NCBI GenBank assembly: GCA_014804185.1 | Contig: JAAVAG010000047.1 | Span: 1-7,727, forward strand | Origin: Lachnospiraceae bacterium | GTDB lineage: Bacteria; Bacillota; Clostridia; Lachnospirales; Lachnospiraceae | DNA length: 7,727 nucleotides | Direction: 5' to 3' | Shown here: positions 1 through 6,523 of the stretch, piece after piece | How positions within the stretch are numbered: the stretch's first letter is position 1 | Layout: each line of letters begins with the position of its first letter | Made by a program: the position numbers and the translations under genes | Notes under the pieces: model-generated | Seen by the model: only the letters and a program-made list of their open reading frames with translations | Database searches by the model: none | What the model was told of the DNA's origin: nothing

Positions 1-1
1 G

Positions 2-703
2 CATACAAAAAATATCTATAATAATTATGTGGAGGGTGAAGACTATGTCGGCGGCGGCAGCGTACCGGAAGATATGCTTCTGATACGAGACTTTATCAGC
101 AGCCCACAGAATTTTGCCATGCTTTCCTACTCCTGGAACGAGCCCATAACTCTTGTGGGTCTTCCCACGACGGACGGCCGTCCCCTTTACTCCATCGATG
201 TCTCCGACGCTGTCTGTATCGTATCCGGCAGCGACAACCCTGACGGCGCATGGGAATTCCTGGAATATTATCTCACAAAAGCAGAGCACAGTCCTTATTC
301 GTTTTCGTGCCGAAAAGATATTCTGCAGCAATCTGTGGAGGAAGAGACCGTTCCACTCTACGACAGAGATGCCAACGGAGAAATTATCATCTATGAGCAT
401 TTCTCCGTACCGGGAACCGGCGGATGGACGGAACACTGGAACGAACCCATGATGCAATGGCGCTGTATATTGAACATAGACGGCATGCAATTCTATTACT
501 ATTATATGGAACAGGAAACGGCCGATACCCTGCTGGAGATTCTGGAAAATCTGGATTTCACCCCACAGCCGATGTTGACAGGCGAAATCATCGACATTAT
601 CATGGAAGAAGCAGCACCCTGTCTGGCCGGGGATAAAACCATAGAGACCGCAGCCGGGATCATACAGAACAGAGTGCAGACTCTGATCCAGGAAGGCCTC
701 TGA
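2..703 (+). CDS. ABC-transporter extracellular solute-binding protein, C-terminal part (5' truncated by window edge)
   Basis: The frame is open from the first complete codon at base 2 to TGA at 701-703, giving about 233 residues. The GTG at 29 is an internal codon, not a supported start: no ribosome binding site precedes it and the frame continues upstream. The pattern fits the C-terminal lobe of a family 1 carbohydrate-type solute-binding protein: a segment ending in GLPTTDGRPLY, then a stretch of the type 'DNPDGAWEFLEYYL', which in these proteins precedes the late helices, and a terminal helix (ETAAGIIQNRVQTLIQEG) typical of Firmicutes lipoprotein binding proteins. Family members bind sugars or oligosaccharides outside the membrane and hand them to an ABC permease. 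The signal peptide and ligand lobe 1 lie outside the window, so the substrate cannot be read. A role in pectin-fragment uptake is inferred only from the neighbouring rhamnosidase and hexuronate genes. Confidence 0.8.
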   Translation, partial: HTKNIYNNYVEGEDYVGGGSVPEDMLLIRDFISSPQNFAMLSYSWNEPITLVGLPTTDGRPLYSIDVSDAVCIVSGSDNPDGAWEFLEYYLTKAEHSPYSFSCRKDILQQSVEEETVPLYDRDANGEIIIYEHFSVPGTGGWTEHWNEPMMQWRCILNIDGMQFYYYYMEQETADTLLEILENLDFTPQPMLTGEIIDIIMEEAAPCLAGDKTIETAAGIIQNRVQTLIQEGL

Positions 704-713
704 CCATCTGCAC

Positions 714-748
714 ACGGGCAGCCCGCAAAGCGCGCTGCCCGTTGTTTA
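714..748 (+). terminator. Rho-independent terminator after the binding-protein gene
   Basis: The arms ACGGGCAGC (714-722) and GCTGCCCGT (734-742) pair perfectly over 9 bp. Three more pairs form inside them after one mismatch, leaving an AAA loop (727-729). A T-rich tail (TTGTTTAT) follows on the + strand only, so it terminates the + gene that stops 10 bases upstream. The other strand has no T run, so the convergent AraC gene (stop at 758) is not obviously served by it. Confidence 0.8.
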
Positions 749-757
749 TAATATCTT

Positions 758-1636
758 TCATTTATCTCCCGCCCCTTTATTCCCCAGTCTGCGGTATTCG
801 CGGGGCGTCATCTGCAGGTAACGCCTGAACACGTCATGAAAAAATTTCATATCCTCATACCCTACCGCCCCTGCGGCCTCTGTAATCGTCAGATCGGTTC
901 CGGTCAGCAGTTCACAGCATTTCTCGATCCGCACTTTCTGCAGATATTCCCGAAAAGTCATTCCTGTCTCCGCCTTAAACAGCCTGCTCACATAGGGCAG
1001 GCTGTAGTGCTCTCTTTCGCAAAATGCCTGCAGCGAGGGCTTCTGTCCGTAAGAACTTTCCACATATCGGACGGCCGCCGCCACCACCGCGCTGTCCGGA
1101 TATTTTTTCCGATCCTGCACCAGCATGCGCAGCGTCAGGATCAGAATTTCCCTGAGCCTGCACCGGAAGATCTCCGTGCTCCCAAGCTTTCTGTCCCGAT
1201 ACTCCTCCACCATTCCCTCCAGCAGTCCGCCCACGCGTCCCCCCTCATCATGAAAGATCCGATCCTCCCATGCCTCGCCAACTGTCATGCGGTAATAGCG
1301 GATCAGACACCCCTTCAGCAGCGCCTCCAGAGAGCGGCAGCCCTGCAGCGTCTCATCGATCACCTCCGGCAGAAAGAGACAGTTGATCAATGTCAGATCC
1401 CTGCACGCTTCATAGCGGTGACAGCTTCCATAATCCATGATAAAATAATCCCCCGCCGTAAGCCTGGTGCGCCTGTCGTTCCACGTATGCTCCGCCGTTC
1501 CTCCCGTAATATATGCCAGTTCGAAAAAATGATGGTCATGGCTGCTCACATCATCCTGTCTGTAGTCCATCATAACCAGCTTCTCCGAGCGGTCTGCCGT
1601 AAGCTGACAGATCTCCAGCGTATTCTCCCTCTTCAT
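758..1636 (-). CDS. AraC-family transcriptional regulator with N-terminal cupin sensor domain
   Basis: This 292-residue protein has the AraC/XylS architecture usual for sugar regulators. The N-terminal cupin-like sensor spans roughly residues 15-150, with H33-D-H-H-F-F-E39 and a GDYFIMDYGSCHRYE strand that resembles the AraC-binding domain. Two helix-turn-helix units occupy about residues 190-288; the second contains 'ITEAAGAVGYEDMKFFHDVFRRY' features and ends in the hallmark TPREYRR. The start is taken at ATG 1634-1636 because AGGGGG lies 9 bases before it. A longer frame back to a TTG at 1708 is possible, but it would overlap the apparent promoter at 1680-1708. The protein should bind DNA and respond to a sugar or sugar acid; control of the binding-protein or rhamnosidase genes nearby is an inference. 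The gene converges on the binding-protein gene and lies 90 bases downstream of the ferritin-like gene on the same strand. Confidence 0.88.
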   Translation of the reverse strand: MKRENTLEICQLTADRSEKLVMMDYRQDDVSSHDHHFFELAYITGGTAEHTWNDRRTRLTAGDYFIMDYGSCHRYEACRDLTLINCLFLPEVIDETLQGCRSLEALLKGCLIRYYRMTVGEAWEDRIFHDEGGRVGGLLEGMVEEYRDRKLGSTEIFRCRLREILILTLRMLVQDRKKYPDSAVVAAAVRYVESSYGQKPSLQAFCEREHYSLPYVSRLFKAETGMTFREYLQKVRIEKCCELLTGTDLTITEAAGAVGYEDMKFFHDVFRRYLQMTPREYRRLGNKGAGDK

Positions 1637-1679
1637 AGGTATCATCCCCCTGTCTTTCTCCGTGGGCCATGTCCCTTTC

Positions 1680-1708
1680 AGTGTATGGTCTTGGGGAATG
1701 AAAGTCAA
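1680..1708 (-). promoter_or_regulatory. Candidate sigma-A promoter for the AraC-family gene
   Basis: Read on the minus strand, TTGACT (1703-1708) is followed 17 bases later by TACACT (1680-1685). The -35 matches TTGACA at 5 of 6 positions and the -10 matches TATAAT at 4 of 6. Transcription would begin near 1673 and give a leader of about 35 bases before the ATG at 1636. This suggests the regulator can be transcribed independently of the ferritin-like gene upstream. Confidence 0.5.
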
Positions 1709-1726
1709 GAAAATGTGACATGTGTA

Positions 1727-2365
1727 CTATTGTCCGCCTCTCTGCTCCTCCAGCAGCGCCTGCAGAATCATAATATGGTATTCCTCATCCATAATAATCC
1801 TTCTGAGCACGGCATTTACGCAGTCGTCGTCGATCCTCTTTATGTGCGCCATATACTGACTGATCGCGCCTTTCTCCGCCTCTATATCGGCCAGCAGCAT
1901 ACTTTTTGCATTGTCGGGCGTATCCAGATATTCCGGTGTCCACAGCCTTTCTCTTCCGTCTCTCTGCCTTGCCGCAAAGCACACATCTCCGCCCAGCAGA
2001 AAAATCAGTTCCCCCAGTTTCTGCAGATGCATCATTTCAGCCATGGCAATTCCCAGCAGCGTCCTTGCCATAGGGCATTTTTCACAGAATAAGCGGTTTT
2101 CATTGTTGATATACTGCGCCACCGCGCTGAGTTCCGACACCGCGCCGCAATAATCCACACCGAGAAGCGCCGCATAGGATTGATTTTTACACCGCACCTG
2201 TATGGGCGGATAAGGTAAATCCACCATAATCGGTTTTATGCCTGCAAAGCTGCAGTCTCCGCTGATCGCTCCCGCTTTATAATTTCCTTTTTGTTCCATC
2301 AGTCTATATATTCTCTCTCTATAGCTTTCGCTACAATATATTAAGATGGTACTGATAATGTGCAT
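1727..2365 (-). CDS. Ferritin-like (rubrerythrin-type) diiron protein
   Basis: This 212-residue protein carries a four-helix ferritin-like domain at about residues 60-208. A complete set of carboxylate-bridged diiron ligands is visible: E78 with Y85 (E-x6-Y), E110-M-M-H113, E164 with Y171 (E-x6-Y), and E194-E-Y-H197. This is the pattern of rubrerythrin and related oxidases or iron-handling proteins. No C-terminal rubredoxin domain is present. A segment LPYPPIQVRCKNQSYA precedes helix A. The protein is rich in cysteine (8, including C94-E-K-C97). The start at ATG 2363-2365 is set by AGGAGAGG 7 bases upstream; the first ~45 residues look unlike the family core and their function is unclear. It probably acts in the cytosol in oxidative-stress defence or metal handling. 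Its place between a sugar regulator and a rhamnosidase does not indicate a carbohydrate role. A manganese-catalase-like label is also possible. Confidence 0.75.
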   Translation of the reverse strand: MHIISTILIYCSESYRERIYRLMEQKGNYKAGAISGDCSFAGIKPIMVDLPYPPIQVRCKNQSYAALLGVDYCGAVSELSAVAQYINNENRLFCEKCPMARTLLGIAMAEMMHLQKLGELIFLLGGDVCFAARQRDGRERLWTPEYLDTPDNAKSMLLADIEAEKGAISQYMAHIKRIDDDCVNAVLRRIIMDEEYHIMILQALLEEQRGGQ

Positions 2366-2372
2366 GGTCACA

Positions 2373-2380
2373 CCTCTCCT
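2373..2380 (-). promoter_or_regulatory. Ribosome binding site deciding the start of the ferritin-like gene
   Basis: The minus strand reads AGGAGAGG at 2380-2373, exactly 7 bases before the ATG at 2365-2363. The frame also extends to a TTG at 2381-2383, but that codon lies upstream of this site and would place the ribosome binding site inside the coding region, so the ATG is preferred. Confidence 0.75.
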
Positions 2381-2398
2381 CAAAGGTTAAATCCACCC

Positions 2399-2420
2399 CC
2401 GTTTTCCGATAAATAAACGG
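2399..2420. repeat. Inverted repeat CCGTTT-N10-AAACGG in the divergent intergenic region
   Basis: Perfect 6-bp arms at 2399-2404 and 2415-2420 are separated by 10 bases. On the + strand a run of seven T follows, so it could also act as a weak hairpin, but no + strand gene ends just before it. It lies between the ferritin-like gene start and the candidate rhamnosidase promoter, so a regulator-binding site is possible. Arms this short can occur by chance. Confidence 0.3.
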
Positions 2421-2421
2421 T

Positions 2422-2450
2422 ATTTTTTTCTCTGCACAATCTGCTAAAAT
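2422..2450 (+). promoter_or_regulatory. Candidate extended -10 promoter for the rhamnosidase gene
   Basis: TGC-TAAAAT (2442-2450) is an extended -10 element (TGN plus 5 of 6 matches to TATAAT). The -35 position 17 bases upstream (2422-2427) falls in a T-rich run with a poor match to TTGACA, which is tolerated at extended -10 promoters. Transcription would begin near 2457, about 80 bases before the rhamnosidase start codon. Confidence 0.45.
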
Positions 2451-2461
2451 GAATAAAGAAT

Positions 2462-2480
2462 CCGTCAACCACCGTGACGG
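2462..2480. promoter_or_regulatory. Inverted repeat CCGTCA-N7-TGACGG, possible operator or leader hairpin
   Basis: Perfect 6-bp arms at 2462-2467 and 2475-2480 with 7 bases between them lie directly downstream of the predicted transcription start of the rhamnosidase gene. That is a position where repressor binding or a small leader hairpin could affect expression. The outer bases (CCGT...ACGG) match those of the repeat at 2399-2420, hinting at a shared half-site; the match is short and could be chance. Confidence 0.35.
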
Positions 2481-2537
2481 CCGCCGCACAGGCTTATGGA
2501 TTGGGCCGTTACAACTAATATCAAGAGAGGTATTTCT

Positions 2538-4712
2538 ATGGAATGGAACGCAAAATGGATCAAACCCGCCCACGATATGGGCGATATCTGTCCCATCTTC
2601 CGCAGACGCTTTGACTGTCCGGACAAGGTAAAATCCGCCCGTCTGCGAATCACGGCAATGGGGGTTTACGAGGCGCATCTGAACGGAGATCGAATCGGCC
2701 AGTTTATTCTGGCCCCGGGGTGGACTTCCTATGATACCAGACTTCAGTATCAGGAATATGACATTACCGGGCTTCTCCGCGAAGAAAACGAACTTGCCGT
2801 CACGGTGGGCAAAGGCTGGTACCGCAGTCCCATGCCCGGCTGGGTCTGGCCGGAGAGAAAAGAAAAGCTGGCGTCCTATCCCGCCGGTCTCACCGCCCGG
2901 CTGACCGTTACATTTGAGGATGACAGTACCTGTATTATCGACACTGACGAGAACTGGCAGACGGCGGAGAGCCCCGTCCGCTTTTCCGAAATCTATGACG
3001 GGGAAACTTATGACGCCTCCTGCTTCCCTGCCGGCTGGACTGCCGCCGCGGTCTTTGACGGCCCCGACGATACGCTGATCCCGCAGCAGGGAGAAGAGAT
3101 CCGGGAACAGGAGACTGTGTATCCGGCGCGTATTTTTACCACTCCCGCCGGCGAGACCGTAGTGGACTTCGGGCAGGAGATCACCGGCTATGTGGAAGTT
3201 TCACTGACCGCCCATGCCGGGGACACGGTGGAAATATCCCATGCGGAGGTACTGGACCGGGACGGCAACTTCTACACGGAAAACTATCGGGGCGCAAAGG
3301 CCAGGTATGTCTGCATATGCACAGAGGGGTTCCAGCGCCACAAACCCAGACTGACCTTTTTCGGATTCCGCTATATCCGCATCGACCGTTTTCCCGGTGG
3401 TCCCAACCAGGCAGGACTCGAACACTTCACAGCCATCGCCGTGCACTCGCAGATCCGCCGTACCGGCCGCATCAGCTGTTCCGATCCGCTTTTAAACAGG
3501 CTCTTTGACAATATCATCTGGGGGCAGAAAGGCAACTTTCTGGATGTTCCCACAGACTGCCCACAGAGGGATGAGCGTCTGGGCTGGACGGGCGACGCCC
3601 AGGTCTTTATCCGCACCGCCTGCCTGAACTATGATGTGGAGAAATTTTTTACCAAATGGCTGGCCGACATGGCAGCCGACCAGTGGGAGGACGGCATGAT
3701 CGGTCACGTCATCCCCAACATTTTAAACAATAACGACAGCAGCGCCGCCTGGGGCGACGCTGCTGTGATCTGCCCCTGGGCGCTCTACCTGGCTTACGGC
3801 AATTCCGATATTCTGGCCGCCCAGTACACCTGCATGAAAAAATGGGCGGCATATATCGCCTCCCACTCCACCACCGAATATCTCTGGACCGGCTGCACAC
3901 ACTATGGGGACTGGCTGGGACTGGACGCCCCCTCCGGAAGCTACAAGGGCTCCAGCCGGGAGGATTTTATTGCCTCCGCCTTTTATGCCAACGCGGTTAT
4001 GCTTTTGATCAAGGCGGGCCGGGTGCTGGGCGAAGATGTCTCCGGCTATGAGTCTCTGTATAAGAAGATTGTCGCCGCTTTCCGACAGGCCTATCCCGAC
4101 TATCAGACGCAGACGGAGTGCGTTCTGGCGGTACATTTCGGTCTGGCTCCCGATCTGCAGGTCGCCGCTGACCGGCTTGCCGCCATGGTGAGAGACTGCG
4201 GCGCCAGCCTGCAGACCGGCTTTGTAGGCACTCCCTATCTGCTCCATGTACTGTCGGATTACGGCTACACCAATCTGGCCTATGATCTGCTTCTGCGCAG
4301 AGAATATCCCTCCTGGCTCTATCCCGTCACAAAAGGAGCCACCACCGTCTGGGAACACTGGGACGGTATTATGGAAAACGGCGATTTCTGGAGCGCGGAC
4401 ATGAATTCTTTTAACCACTATGCCTACGGCGCCGTTGCGGACTGGGTGTACTGCGCGGCAGCCGGCATCACTGCCCTGGAGGAATATCCCGGCTATGAAA
4501 AAGTCAGAATCGCGCCTCTGCCCGACGCCCGGCTGGACTGGCTGGAGGCCTCCGTTGATACCCGCCGCGGGCTGATCCGCTCCGCCTGGAAGAAACAGGA
4601 CGGCAGATGGCGTTATGAGATTGAAACGCCGGTGGCGGCCGACATCGTAATCGACGGCGCCAGGCGGCAGGTACAGAAAGGAAGTTATATTTTCTACAGC
4701 GACATCCGCTGA
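2538..4712 (+). CDS. Alpha-L-rhamnosidase, glycoside hydrolase family 78
   Basis: This 724-residue enzyme should release terminal alpha-L-rhamnose from rhamnosides or rhamnogalacturonan oligosaccharides. The domains in order are an N-terminal rhamnosidase beta-domain (about residues 1-150, with LNGDRIGQFILAPGWTSYD), a concanavalin-like domain (about 170-310, VVDFGQEITGYVE), the (alpha/alpha)6 catalytic barrel (about 315-640) and a C-terminal beta-domain. The catalytic signature D340-C-P-Q-R-D345-E346-R-L-G-W-T-G-D353 is intact; E346 aligns with the family general acid, and E606 in TTVWE606HWDG with the catalytic base. There is no signal peptide, so it probably acts in the cytosol on imported substrates. 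The start at ATG 2538 follows AAGAGAGG with 7-base spacing; an upstream in-frame ATG at 2496 lacks such a site. It is somewhat shorter than many family members. It converges on uxaC, consistent with use of rhamnose-galacturonate polymers (inference). Confidence 0.95.
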   Translation: MEWNAKWIKPAHDMGDICPIFRRRFDCPDKVKSARLRITAMGVYEAHLNGDRIGQFILAPGWTSYDTRLQYQEYDITGLLREENELAVTVGKGWYRSPMPGWVWPERKEKLASYPAGLTARLTVTFEDDSTCIIDTDENWQTAESPVRFSEIYDGETYDASCFPAGWTAAAVFDGPDDTLIPQQGEEIREQETVYPARIFTTPAGETVVDFGQEITGYVEVSLTAHAGDTVEISHAEVLDRDGNFYTENYRGAKARYVCICTEGFQRHKPRLTFFGFRYIRIDRFPGGPNQAGLEHFTAIAVHSQIRRTGRISCSDPLLNRLFDNIIWGQKGNFLDVPTDCPQRDERLGWTGDAQVFIRTACLNYDVEKFFTKWLADMAADQWEDGMIGHVIPNILNNNDSSAAWGDAAVICPWALYLAYGNSDILAAQYTCMKKWAAYIASHSTTEYLWTGCTHYGDWLGLDAPSGSYKGSSREDFIASAFYANAVMLLIKAGRVLGEDVSGYESLYKKIVAAFRQAYPDYQTQTECVLAVHFGLAPDLQVAADRLAAMVRDCGASLQTGFVGTPYLLHVLSDYGYTNLAYDLLLRREYPSWLYPVTKGATTVWEHWDGIMENGDFWSADMNSFNHYAYGAVADWVYCAAAGITALEEYPGYEKVRIAPLPDARLDWLEASVDTRRGLIRSAWKKQDGRWRYEIETPVAADIVIDGARRQVQKGSYIFYSDIR

Positions 4713-4715
4713 CAC

Positions 4716-4761
4716 AAAAACATCTGCCTCCCCCCGGAATCAGGGGGAGGCAGATGTTTTT
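4716..4761. terminator. Bidirectional terminator between rhamnosidase and uxaC
   Basis: A perfect 19-bp inverted repeat has its left arm at 4716-4734 (AAAAACATCTGCCTCCCCC) and its right arm at 4743-4761, with an 8-base loop. A tract of A on one side and T on the other gives a U tail in both transcription directions. The + gene stops at 4712 and the minus gene stop codon occupies 4763-4765, so one hairpin serves both convergent genes. Confidence 0.93.
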
Positions 4762-4762
4762 C

Positions 4763-6178
4763 TCACTTGACCTCCAGCGAAAACCCAAAATAACGAACCG
4801 CGTTGTTATAGGAAATATCTTTTATAATCGTCTCCAGCCTTTTTCTGTCCCAGGGATACTCCCCGTTCTCCACCCACTCCCCGATGAGGCTGCACAGAAT
4901 GCGCCGGAAATATTCATGCCTGGGATAGGACAGAAAACTGCGGGAATCTGTCAGCATGCCCACAAAATTCCCCAGCAGCCCCAGATTTGCCAGCGAAGTA
5001 AGCTGTCTTGTCATTCCCTCCTTATGATCGTTAAACCACCAAGCGGAGCCCTGCTGCAGCTTGCCTGCCGCTCCCGCCTCCTGGAAACATCCCATCACGG
5101 TGCCCACGGCTTCATTGTCATTGGGATTCAGGCTGTAGAGGATCGTTTCAGGCAGCGCTCCTCGGATACACAGCGCATTCAGAAAATCCGCAAGCTGGCC
5201 GGACGGCGCGGCGTCGCCGATGCAGTCAAATCCCGTGTCCGGCCCGATTTTCTCATACATGGCCGTGTTATTATCCCTCCTGCAGCCGTAGTGAAGCTGC
5301 ATAACCCATCCAAGACGGGCATACTCCGCGCCTGCAAACAGCATAAACGCCGTCTTGAATTTCAATTGATCCTCCCGGGAGATATCCTCTCCCGCCAGCC
5401 GCCTGGCAAAAATCTCTTCCGTCTCCCGCTCGCCGGCCGGAACATACATCACATACTCCAGTCCGTGATCCGAGGCTCTGCATCCCATGGAGTCAAAAAA
5501 CGCCATCCGCGCTTTCAGCGCCTGTTTCAGATCGGCAAATGAACGGATTTTCATGCCCGCAGAATTTCCCAGACGTTCCAGGTACTCCGGATAATCCGGT
5601 TTTTCCAGCTGCATGGCCTTATCCGGCCGCCAGGCAGGCAGAACCTGCACGTCAAAGGTCCCGTCCGCCGCAATGTCCTTATGCCATCTTAAATCGTCCG
5701 CCGGATCGTCCGTGGTACAGATCAGTGTCACGCCGGATCTGCGGATCAGATTTCTGGCGCTCATATCCGGCTCCCGGAGCCTTGCATTGCACAGATTCCA
5801 GACCTCTTCAGCGGTATCTGCCCCCAGGACTCCCTTATATCCAAAATATCTCTGCAGTTCCAGGTGGCTCCAGTGAAACAGCGGATTGCCGATAGCCCGG
5901 TCCAGCGTCTCCGCCCACTTCTGAAACTTCTCCCGGTCGGGAGCGTCTCCTGTGATATAATACTCTTCCACGCCGTTGGAACGCATCTGACGCCACTTAT
6001 AATGATCGCCGCCCAGCCATACCTGAGTGATATTGTCAAACCGGCGGTCCTGCGCGATCTCCCGGGGATCGATATGACAATGATAGTCCAGAATTGGCAT
6101 CTTCTCCGCAATATCATGATAGAGTTCCTGAGCGGTCCGTGTACCCAGCAAAAAATCCTGATCCATAAACTGTTTCAT
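4763..6178 (-). CDS. uxaC: Uronate isomerase (glucuronate/galacturonate isomerase)
   Basis: This 471-residue protein is full length for the UxaC family, an amidohydrolase-fold enzyme that converts D-galacturonate to D-tagaturonate and D-glucuronate to D-fructuronate in the cytosol (EC 5.3.1.12). The diagnostic metal-site motif H33-C-H35-I-D-P follows the first beta strand (PILDYHCHIDP). Also visible are LFHWSHLEL, a MQLH296YGCRRDNN segment, a LNPNDN motif, W380-W-F-N-D384-H385 and a C-terminal LTDSRSFLSYPRHEYFRRIL region, all characteristic of the family. The start at ATG 6178 is supported by AAGGA 7 bases upstream (6190-6186) and by a strong promoter at 6226-6255. It is divergent from the uxaA remnant and uxaB, which carry later pathway steps. 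It ends in the shared terminator with the rhamnosidase gene. No truncation or disrupted motif was seen. Confidence 0.96.
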   Translation of the reverse strand: MKQFMDQDFLLGTRTAQELYHDIAEKMPILDYHCHIDPREIAQDRRFDNITQVWLGGDHYKWRQMRSNGVEEYYITGDAPDREKFQKWAETLDRAIGNPLFHWSHLELQRYFGYKGVLGADTAEEVWNLCNARLREPDMSARNLIRRSGVTLICTTDDPADDLRWHKDIAADGTFDVQVLPAWRPDKAMQLEKPDYPEYLERLGNSAGMKIRSFADLKQALKARMAFFDSMGCRASDHGLEYVMYVPAGERETEEIFARRLAGEDISREDQLKFKTAFMLFAGAEYARLGWVMQLHYGCRRDNNTAMYEKIGPDTGFDCIGDAAPSGQLADFLNALCIRGALPETILYSLNPNDNEAVGTVMGCFQEAGAAGKLQQGSAWWFNDHKEGMTRQLTSLANLGLLGNFVGMLTDSRSFLSYPRHEYFRRILCSLIGEWVENGEYPWDRKRLETIIKDISYNNAVRYFGFSLEVK

Positions 6179-6225
6179 CTTGTATTCCTTCTTTCCGCGT
6201 CAGACGCACGTGTGTATTTTATGCT

Positions 6226-6255
6226 ATTATATCCCTTTTCCGCTCTGCATGACAA
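6226..6255 (-). promoter_or_regulatory. Sigma-A promoter for uxaC
   Basis: Read on the minus strand, TTGTCA (6250-6255) and a consensus TATAAT (6226-6231) are separated by 18 bases. Transcription would begin near 6219, giving a leader of about 40 bases before the uxaC start codon. The -35 element overlaps an 8-bp palindrome, AACCGGTT (6254-6261), which may be an operator. Confidence 0.75.
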
Positions 6256-6266
6256 CCGGTTTTTGC

Positions 6267-6276
6267 ACGATTTCGT
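6267..6276. promoter_or_regulatory. Small palindrome ACGA-TT-TCGT between the two divergent promoters
   Basis: Four-base arms flank TT, located between the -35 elements of the uxaC promoter (6250-6255) and the rightward promoter (6285-6290). Together with AACCGGTT at 6254-6261 it is a candidate binding site for a hexuronate regulator controlling both directions. The arms are short, and I do not recognise a known operator consensus. Confidence 0.25.
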
Positions 6277-6284
6277 CAAGCCTG

Positions 6285-6313
6285 TTGAACTGCCGGTGAT
6301 AAACTGATATATT
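6285..6313 (+). promoter_or_regulatory. Sigma-A promoter reading toward the uxaA remnant and uxaB
   Basis: TTGAAC (6285-6290) is followed after 17 bases by TATATT (6308-6313), with TGA just before the -10 giving an extended -10 form. The predicted start of transcription is near 6320, only about 20 bases before the uxaA-like sequence begins. The promoter of the former uxaA-uxaB operon therefore appears to survive and probably now drives uxaB through the stub. Confidence 0.65.
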
Positions 6314-6341
6314 TTAATTATCGCATCCTACAGACACAGGA

Positions 6342-6500
6342 GATTTTGACTGCGGTGTTTTGACAGAGGGTGCTTCCCGGGACGATCTGTGCCTGCAGCT
6401 CTTCGACCTGTGCGTTCAGATTGCTTCCGGCAGAGCCGTCAAGTCCGAACTGGCGGGTTTCCATGACATGGCAATTTTCAAACAGGGCGTGACTCTGTGA
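6342..6500 (+). pseudogene. uxaA: 3' remnant of altronate dehydratase gene (uxaA)
   Basis: One frame from GAT at 6342 to TGA at 6498-6500 encodes about 52 residues matching the extreme C-terminus of altronate dehydratase, which dehydrates D-altronate to 2-keto-3-deoxygluconate. It starts DFDCGVLTEG (compare the family's WIDFDAG), passes through a helix ending QIASGRAVKSE, and closes with the hallmark ending AIFKQGVTL. The family is usually near 500 residues, so about nine tenths of the gene is missing. There is no usable start: an AGGAG at 6338-6342 has no ATG or GTG in this frame at proper distance, and the frame is closed upstream by TAA at 6315-6317. The residue pattern and lack of internal stops point to a recent deletion. 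It sits 23 bases before uxaB, the spacing of an original uxaA-uxaB operon. A misassembly joining distant sequences would look the same. Confidence 0.85.
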
Positions 6501-6523
6501 AAATCATAAAAGGAGGATATGGG

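Noticed and set aside
1637..1708. Longer version of the AraC regulator starting at TTG 1708
   Set aside because: The extra 24 residues would overlap the candidate promoter. The ATG at 1636 has a purine-rich site upstream and gives the normal length for the family.
1711..1726. Hairpin terminator just after the ferritin-like gene (ACATGT palindrome)
   Set aside because: The symmetric core is only 6 bp and no GC-rich stem with a T run can be formed, so no terminator is claimed there.
836..2092. A 418-codon open frame on the + strand across the AraC and ferritin-like genes
   Set aside because: It lies antisense to two clearly recognisable genes, its translation is rich in His, Gln and Pro with no known motif, and it has no ribosome binding site. 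It is an open-frame shadow of codon bias on the minus strand.
2399..2428. Rho-independent terminator on the + strand (CCGTTT/AAACGG hairpin followed by seven T)
   Set aside because: Only a 6-bp A/T-heavy stem with a 10-base loop, and no + strand gene ends before it. It is listed as a repeat instead.
3723..4715. A 330-codon open frame on the minus strand opposite the rhamnosidase
   Set aside because: Fully antisense to an intact GH78 gene, glycine-rich without family features, and it crosses the terminator side with no start signals.
4754..5542. A 262-codon open frame on the + strand opposite uxaC
   Set aside because: Antisense to the intact isomerase, and its start lies inside the bidirectional terminator, where transcription from the left would stop.
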